Assembly (NCBI GenBank): GCA_016786585.1
Contig: JAEUUI010000007.1
Span: 466,701-530,700, forward strand
Direction of reading: 5' to 3'
Source of the DNA: Cyclobacteriaceae bacterium
GTDB taxonomy: Bacteria; Bacteroidota; Bacteroidia; Cytophagales; Cyclobacteriaceae
DNA length: 64,000 nt
Part shown: in pieces, positions 59,173-64,000 of the stretch
How the letters are laid out: each line of letters starts with the position of its first letter
How positions within the stretch are numbered: position 1 is the stretch's first letter
The notes under the pieces: generated by a model
What the model was told of the DNA's origin: nothing
Databases searched by the model: none
Seen by the model: only the letters and a program-made list of their open reading frames with translations
Position numbers and translations under genes: made by a program

Positions 59173-61056
59173 ATGAAAAAGCAACTTACCTTATGCTTAC
59201 TTCTGCTGCTCAGTTCCGTTGCGTTCACGCCGGCAACCGCGCAAAAAGTTAAAATTACCCGGGCCGATGAGCTCCCACGCAGAACGGTTGAGCTGACCGG
59301 AAAAGTAAAAGATATCTATTACAACGATGCGTTGTTGCGTAAACTCTCCGAAGAGTTGTATGCTAACTGCCTGTCGGATTTATCCAAGTACGACATTCAG
59401 GATAAAGCTACCCTGAGCAGCTATTATGCATTTTTAGGGCTGGTTGATTTTCAGCGCGGCAACTATGAAGAAGTGCTTAAGAAGCTGGAACTTGTAAAGA
59501 GTCTGGAAGATAAAGAGGAGGAGCGCGCAACGTTCGGGCTTTTTAATAAAGCCTTTATCGCGGCATACTTCCAAACCAAGAGCACATCATCGCCTGAATT
59601 TAAACAGGTTTTTATGCGGGAGTATCGCAAGAATATTGATGCAGTAGAGTATAAGTTCGCGAAGAAATATGTGGATCAGAATAAACTCAATCTTTCTTTA
59701 TTGAATGAAGAGCGCACGGTAGCCGGGCTCGAAGCGTCATTGCAACCGTATATCGATAACGGAAAAGGTAAAGTCCCGGAGCAGGTAGCGTCTTCGCTTA
59801 TTCTTACCAGGCAGTCGTTACGGATGAGAACGATGCTGAAAGATGAAGCCTTGTTGGTACTGAATGCCTGGCTTGCGGATCACAAAGAAGAGACACCTGC
59901 TGCGAAAGTGGATTTCTGGAAAGATCGAAACGTAGCACTGGAGCCGAAAGACGCGGCACACGAAGTGATTGTAGCCGTTTGGGATACCGGTGTGGATCCC
60001 GCGCCATACGAGGCTTCGCTCTGGATAAACAAAAAGGAAATTGCCGGCAATAATAAGGATGATGATAAGAATGGATTTATTGACGATGTTCACGGCATCC
60101 CGTTCGACAAGGATAACAGGCCAACCGTTGGTTCGTTACTTGAGCCCCGTCAGCTCACGTATTCGGTAAAAGAGCTTCAAGTTTGGATGAAAGGCGCGAT
60201 GGATTTGCAAAATGGTATCCAGTCGCCGGAAGGCACGCAGTTTCAGCAGAAAGCCATGGCATTAAAACCGGAAGAAGGTATTCCATTCCAGGAAGACCTG
60301 AACTGGTACAGCACCTATGCACACGGCACACATGTAGCGGGCATTACGCTGAGCGGAAACCCGGCTGCCAAACTGATGTATGCCCGCATGACGTATGACA
60401 CAAAAGTAAAACCACGGCTTTACACGGACGAGACGCAGGCCAACATGGCAAGCATGTTTACCCGGGCCGTTGCTTACTTTAAGCAGAACGGAGTTCGGGT
60501 GGTAAACATGAGCTGGCGCTATAACGCCGAGGCATATGAGGCGGTGCTGAACCTCTACGGCGTGGGCAAAGACGAATTGGAACGAAAAACAATTGCCCAA
60601 AAGTGGTTTGAAACAGAACGCAAAGCGTTGCGCGATGCCTTCGCTTCAGCTCCGGAAATACTGTTCATTTGCGGAAGCGGAAACGAAAACAACGATGCCA
60701 ACTTTGCCGATTACATTCCGGCCGGGATTGACTTGCCTAATGTAGTTACGGTAGGTGCTGTTAATGACGAAGGTAAACGCACAACGTTTACAACAGAGGG
60801 TAAGAGCGTTGACGTGTACGCCAATGGTTATGAAATTGAGAGTTTTGTACCCGGTGGTGATCGCCTCAAGTTCAGTGGCACATCCATGGCATCACCGCAG
60901 GTGGCGGGCCTGGCAGCGAAAATGCTGGCCATCAATCCGAAGTTAACTCCGACCGAAATTATCACCATCATTCGAAATACAGCAACGCCCGATCCGGAAG
61001 GAAAAGGATTGCTGTTGATTCATCCGAAAAATGCACTTGCAAGCGTAAAGAAATAA
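59173..61056 (+). CDS. S8 subtilisin-like serine protease
   Basis: 627 residues from ATG 59173, which begins a signal peptide (MKKQLTLCLLLLLSSVAF); a GTG at 59107 would add 22 residues ahead of it. An N-terminal region of about 260 residues (helical, unassigned) precedes the S8 domain: Asp271 in AVWDTGVD, His384 in YAHGTHVAG, Ser571 in SGTSMASPQVAG, with oxyanion Asn in SGNENN. A protein-processing role outside the cytoplasm fits the signal. The following genes are one base and tens of bases away. Confidence 0.93.
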   Translation: MKKQLTLCLLLLLSSVAFTPATAQKVKITRADELPRRTVELTGKVKDIYYNDALLRKLSEELYANCLSDLSKYDIQDKATLSSYYAFLGLVDFQRGNYEEVLKKLELVKSLEDKEEERATFGLFNKAFIAAYFQTKSTSSPEFKQVFMREYRKNIDAVEYKFAKKYVDQNKLNLSLLNEERTVAGLEASLQPYIDNGKGKVPEQVASSLILTRQSLRMRTMLKDEALLVLNAWLADHKEETPAAKVDFWKDRNVALEPKDAAHEVIVAVWDTGVDPAPYEASLWINKKEIAGNNKDDDKNGFIDDVHGIPFDKDNRPTVGSLLEPRQLTYSVKELQVWMKGAMDLQNGIQSPEGTQFQQKAMALKPEEGIPFQEDLNWYSTYAHGTHVAGITLSGNPAAKLMYARMTYDTKVKPRLYTDETQANMASMFTRAVAYFKQNGVRVVNMSWRYNAEAYEAVLNLYGVGKDELERKTIAQKWFETERKALRDAFASAPEILFICGSGNENNDANFADYIPAGIDLPNVVTVGAVNDEGKRTTFTTEGKSVDVYANGYEIESFVPGGDRLKFSGTSMASPQVAGLAAKMLAINPKLTPTEIITIIRNTATPDPEGKGLLLIHPKNALASVKK

Positions 61057-61057
61057 T

Positions 61058-61561
61058 ATGAACAATCTGGCGTGGCGGAAAGTGGGCGATGCGTATTACC
61101 TCGCATCGCCCAATGAGGAACTGGTTAAAATTCAGCATGAGTCAGGAAGCAAGGCAGTGTTCTGGATGAACAACGAGGTGTACGAAGTGAAGCGATCCGG
61201 ATTCTGGAATCAACGCTATGCGATAACGCGCTGCCAGCGGGAAATTGCCGTGGTAACGCATACATTCTGGGGAAGTACAGGCAAGATTAGTTTGTATGAT
61301 GGTACCACTTGCACAAGCGAGTACCACTACAGCAGCAAGCTTACCATGCGTTTCGCCGAAGGCTCGGGCGAAATACTTCGGTACCAGGCAGTCACCGAAA
61401 ACGGCGTGCATAAACCTGTACTTACGCTCGGTATCTCGATGGTCGATGCCGACAAGCTTCTGCTTCTGGCAACGTTAGGCATGGTGATGTTTCTGAATAT
61501 TTTTAATGAGTTTGAAGACGATGGCGACGTTGGGGCACTTTTGCTCGCCACCAGCATCTGA
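61058..61561 (+). CDS. hypothetical protein, beta-rich with C-terminal hydrophobic segment
   Basis: 167 residues. ATG lies one base after the S8 protease stop. The first 130 residues are strand-rich (WRKVGDAYYLASPNEELVKIQ to KISLYDGTTCTSEYHY), roughly like Tubby/LURP-one-type domains, though I cannot confirm that. The end has one hydrophobic segment (KLLLLATLGMVMFLNIF), which may be a membrane anchor. It lies between two proteases and is probably in their operon. Confidence 0.65.
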   Translation: MNNLAWRKVGDAYYLASPNEELVKIQHESGSKAVFWMNNEVYEVKRSGFWNQRYAITRCQREIAVVTHTFWGSTGKISLYDGTTCTSEYHYSSKLTMRFAEGSGEILRYQAVTENGVHKPVLTLGISMVDADKLLLLATLGMVMFLNIFNEFEDDGDVGALLLATSI

Positions 61562-61614
61562 CGGTGACGCAAACATCTGAGTCAAATACATGTTTAGTAT
61601 ATAGAATCGATCCC

Positions 61615-62742
61615 ATGAATAAGAAAAAAGTCATCAAAGCACTGGGTACACTCATGATTATGGTAATGGGAGGCGCTGTCGGTTACTTCGCGGCAAAACT
61701 GGGAGCCGGTTCTGCTCAATCAATGCCGGGCTGGCAGGTGCTGATGTTACTGGTGCTGGCAGTACCTGCTTTTTTTGTGGTGGTGGGTTTTCATGAAGCA
61801 GGACATGCCGTAGCAGGCATGTGGGTAAAATTTGATTTCCGGATGTATGTGGTAGGACCGTTCATGTGGGACAAAGAAGAAACCGGTTGGAAATTCAAAT
61901 GGAATAAGAATGTTAACCTCTCTGGAGGAATGGTGATTTGCCTGCCGTTGTCATCCGAGAACCTGGCGAAACGATTTTCCATTTATGCACTCGGTGGCCC
62001 GGCAGCGAGTGTCATTTTTGCTGCGCTGGCCTACGGCATCCGTCTGATTGCCGTAGCGCTCAACGTATCCGGTAACCCCGTATTGGATTTCATCGCTTTG
62101 CTGTTTGGGTTGCTAAGCTTTCTGTCGGTTGTGATTTTTTGCATGACGATCATTCCCCTGCACACCGGGGGTTTTTATACCGATGGCGCGCGTGCGCTTC
62201 GCTTTTTGCGGGGAGGAGATACTTCACGGTTTGAACTCCTGCTGGTGAAAATCATCTCGGATTCATCGGGTGGGATGCGGCCGGCTTTACTGAATACGGA
62301 TGAAATTAACGAAGCACTTGCATTAGCGAACAAGCTGGATGCTCCCATGAAAGTATATGTATGGTATTACTTGTATCATGCAGCGTTCGATAAAGGGCAA
62401 TACGAGGAGGCCGAGATTTATATAACAGCATACATAGCCGAAATAGATAGCATTCCAAAAGGAATCCGGGGAAGCGTGTTCCTGGATGCGGCTCTTTTTT
62501 ACGCAATTGCGCGGAAGGATTTAGACCGCGCAGAGTTGTACTGGAAGCAATACGTGCCTTCTGCACTGCTGCCAAAGGCCCAGGTTTTGGCTACTGAAGC
62601 AGCAATCCTGAGTTTGCGTGGTGATCGTGTGCAACGCGATGAGAAGATTGAACTGGCATTGAAGGAGATTCCGAATATGATTGACCGGGGTGTAGGAATT
62701 GCACTCCGCGAAAAGTTGCTGGAGTTGAAGCATAACCCTTAA
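61615..62742 (+). CDS. M50-type site-2-like protease
   Basis: 375 residues from ATG 61615; a GTG at 61564 is possible. His60-Glu61-x-x-His64 (GFHEAGHAVAG) is the zinc motif of M50 intramembrane proteases, placed in the second hydrophobic span. Further spans run to about residue 200, with a cytosolic helical TPR-like C-terminus. The second zinc ligand (usually an NPDG motif) was not found. It is 54 bases after the hypothetical gene, close to the S8 protease gene, so a proteolytic cascade is possible. Confidence 0.75.
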   Translation: MNKKKVIKALGTLMIMVMGGAVGYFAAKLGAGSAQSMPGWQVLMLLVLAVPAFFVVVGFHEAGHAVAGMWVKFDFRMYVVGPFMWDKEETGWKFKWNKNVNLSGGMVICLPLSSENLAKRFSIYALGGPAASVIFAALAYGIRLIAVALNVSGNPVLDFIALLFGLLSFLSVVIFCMTIIPLHTGGFYTDGARALRFLRGGDTSRFELLLVKIISDSSGGMRPALLNTDEINEALALANKLDAPMKVYVWYYLYHAAFDKGQYEEAEIYITAYIAEIDSIPKGIRGSVFLDAALFYAIARKDLDRAELYWKQYVPSALLPKAQVLATEAAILSLRGDRVQRDEKIELALKEIPNMIDRGVGIALREKLLELKHNP

Positions 62743-62813
62743 CCTGTCTTTCAAAGGTCATTGGCGTTTGCTCAGTCATGAGTGGTAGCACACGTTTTAT
62801 CACGCGTAATGGC

Positions 62814-63458
62814 TTAGTACTCAATTGTCAACCTTAAGTCTTCAAAGATTCGCTTCTTTTGTTGTTGATTATTGTCAAATGTCAGTGTTAGTCCATAGTC
62901 GTTTGAAGTCGAAAACACAATGTTGGGCTGCCCCTTGAAGTAGTGAAGAAACTCTTCTGTTTCTATTGGCTTATGATTAAACGTTACTTTGGTTAGCGAC
63001 CTGATTCCATTCGTGTGATTTTTTGGCTCAGATTCGTTTTTCTTTTGCCCCCTAAATGACAGTCTAAAAGTCCACGGGAGATGAGGCTGGTTTTCATTTT
63101 TAAGAATTTCGATAAGCATCCCGCCTGGAAAATAATCTGGCTGATACTTCATTGAATTACCAAAAAGTGCATCCGTCTGCTCACTGTTTACGATGCAGAG
63201 GCCGTAAGGCGACAAACCATTTTTTTTGTAATCAGCTCGTTGACAAAGTCCGGTTGGTTCAATCAAACTACTTTTAATTTCATTTTCGTTGTGAACCCAC
63301 AGTATTTCGAGAAAGAAATTATCAAAGTAGAATTTTCTGTTTGTGGTTCCCTGGCCAGTATGCACTCTGCTACTACCCTCAATGAGTCCAAATTTTACCA
63401 GTTCTTCTGCAATTCTTCCTTGGTCCTCTGTAAATATGAAGATATGATCTATATCCAC
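62814..63458 (-). CDS. VOC/glyoxalase-like domain protein
   Basis: 214 residues. Begins MDIDHIFIFTEDQG, with His5, then FGLIEGSSRVHTGQGTTNRKFYFDNFFLEILWV containing the Glu of the metal site. The last third has IRSLTKVTF and YGLTLTFDN strands of the second half. This matches the PF13468-type glyoxalase-like family (VOC fold). The reaction is unknown. The gene is convergent with the M50 gene (71-bp gap). Confidence 0.78.
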   Translation of the reverse strand: MDIDHIFIFTEDQGRIAEELVKFGLIEGSSRVHTGQGTTNRKFYFDNFFLEILWVHNENEIKSSLIEPTGLCQRADYKKNGLSPYGLCIVNSEQTDALFGNSMKYQPDYFPGGMLIEILKNENQPHLPWTFRLSFRGQKKNESEPKNHTNGIRSLTKVTFNHKPIETEEFLHYFKGQPNIVFSTSNDYGLTLTFDNNQQQKKRIFEDLRLTIEY

Positions 63459-63590
63459 GGTAATTACGTTCTAGCTTGTGTATAACGTTTTATGTTTGTT
63501 AACTGTTTATGTGACTGTGTAGGTTTTAGCCGATTTGATCAGAGATCTTAGTTGATTTAGATTGATTTCCTTAGGCTAAGTCGATAGTGG

Positions 63591-63782
63591 TCAGACAACA
63601 ACATAGTATGCACCTTGCATACCCAATCTGTCTGAATTTGTTGGTTTGTCTTTTTTATCATTCACAGTTTTTGCCTTGAGAAGGTCCTCCATCATTTTAA
63701 ATATAAGAGCATTTCCAGTGTCAACTGAAGAGAGAAAAAGTCTGTTACCGCCAAAGAGGCTTTCTATCTGCGCATAGCACAC
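63591..63782 (-). CDS. possible small protein (doubtful)
   Basis: 63 residues starting with GTG (TGC-TAT-GCG follows). An in-frame stop lies 9 bases upstream. It has a coherent look (FGGNRLFLSSVDTGNALIFKMMEDLLK) but no family is recognised and no start signals are clear. The 63459-64000 stretch otherwise holds a terminator-like hairpin and the edge inverted repeat. Confidence 0.3.
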   Translation of the reverse strand: MCYAQIESLFGGNRLFLSSVDTGNALIFKMMEDLLKAKTVNDKKDKPTNSDRLGMQGAYYVVV

Positions 63783-63820
63783 TGAAATTTACCTACGTAA
63801 TCCACCCTAAACGAAAAAAA

Positions 63821-63851
63821 CCGCTGATAATCAATTTAACAGCGGTTTTAT
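63821..63851. terminator. terminator-like hairpin
   Basis: AAACCGCT pairs with AGCGGTTT around a loop of about 14 bases, with A run before and T run after, so it could act on either strand. Confidence 0.6.
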
Positions 63852-63871
63852 AAGCACTTAGTAGCCCCGGA

Positions 63872-63967
63872 AACCAAATTGTCGAACCAAAATTCCTGGA
63901 AGATTTAAAGATTTTACATAAAGTCCTCATTTTGCTATCCAGGAGGAAATGAGCCGACAATTTGGTT
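63872..63967. repeat. nested inverted repeats at the window edge
   Basis: AACCAAATTGTCG (63872-63884) is repeated inverted as CGACAATTTGGTT (63955-63967). Inside, TCCTGGA (63894-63900) is inverted as TCCAGGA (63938-63944). The two arms are coaxial, so the whole 96-base span can fold into one two-part hairpin. What it belongs to lies beyond the window. Confidence 0.75.
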
Positions 63968-64000
63968 CAGATTCTCAATCAATACCCATTAGAAAGAATG

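Overview
The window looks like chromosomal DNA of a Bacteroidota bacterium, most likely Cytophagales-like. The evidence is a SusC/SusD pair with accessory lipoproteins, a LytS/LytTR two-component pair, many DUFs typical of the phylum (DUF2490, DUF3078, DUF4269, DUF1761), candidate TAnnTTTG promoters, and a tmRNA whose tag reads GENTYAMAA. No rRNA or tRNA gene was found. The only RNA gene I can support is ssrA.

Layout. 0-5.2 kb: end of a SusC/SusD outer-membrane uptake operon with two small lipoproteins, then a strong terminator. 5.2-12.6 kb: core genes, namely ssrA (minus strand), dnaX with a ten-A slippery tract that splits gamma from tau, DUF2490, a HerA-like ATPase, DUF4269, DUF3078 and DUF1761. 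12.3-23.3 kb: an accessory zone of secreted proteins and lipoproteins of unknown function. It includes a CotH-like kinase set between two blocks of a roughly 149-bp repeat, three secreted-protein genes each preceded by the same 34-bp leader, a trypsin-like protease, a candidate OMPLA-like barrel, and four copies of a TAGGAGTTACTCCTA palindrome. 23.4-36.8 kb: an AT-rich defence island with type I restriction-modification (hsdR-hsdM-hsdS), an overlapping Septu-like ATPase/HNH pair, an Nmad2-type fusion protein, an unknown protein, a PD-(D/E)xK-like nuclease, a small protein and a DUF262-HNH protein.

36.8-43.5 kb: a NERD protein, a phylum-type hypothetical, a 21-bp minisatellite, a TPR membrane protein, MITE-like hairpin repeats and hypothetical proteins. 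43.7-46.0 kb: a tightly overlapping trio of an Lgt-like membrane enzyme, a radical SAM protein resembling the MJ0619/tetraether-synthase clade, and a 59-aa two-helix membrane protein; this is a candidate lipid-modifying module. 46.2-53.8 kb: a frameshifted TonB-type gene, small stress and unknown proteins, a PAS histidine kinase and several membrane proteins. 53.9-57.2 kb: a likely copper operon (small protein, MbnP-like, MbnH-like dihaem protein, outer-membrane barrel). 57.2-58.9 kb: the LytS/LytTR pair. 59.2-62.7 kb: subtilase, unknown protein and M50 protease. 62.8-64 kb: a VOC-fold protein and a structured inverted repeat at the edge.

The most unusual points are the 34-bp leaders on three secreted-protein genes, the Lgt-like/radical SAM/small-protein trio, the second half of the defence island, and the dnaX slippery tract. 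All functions are read from motifs and context; no database search was possible.
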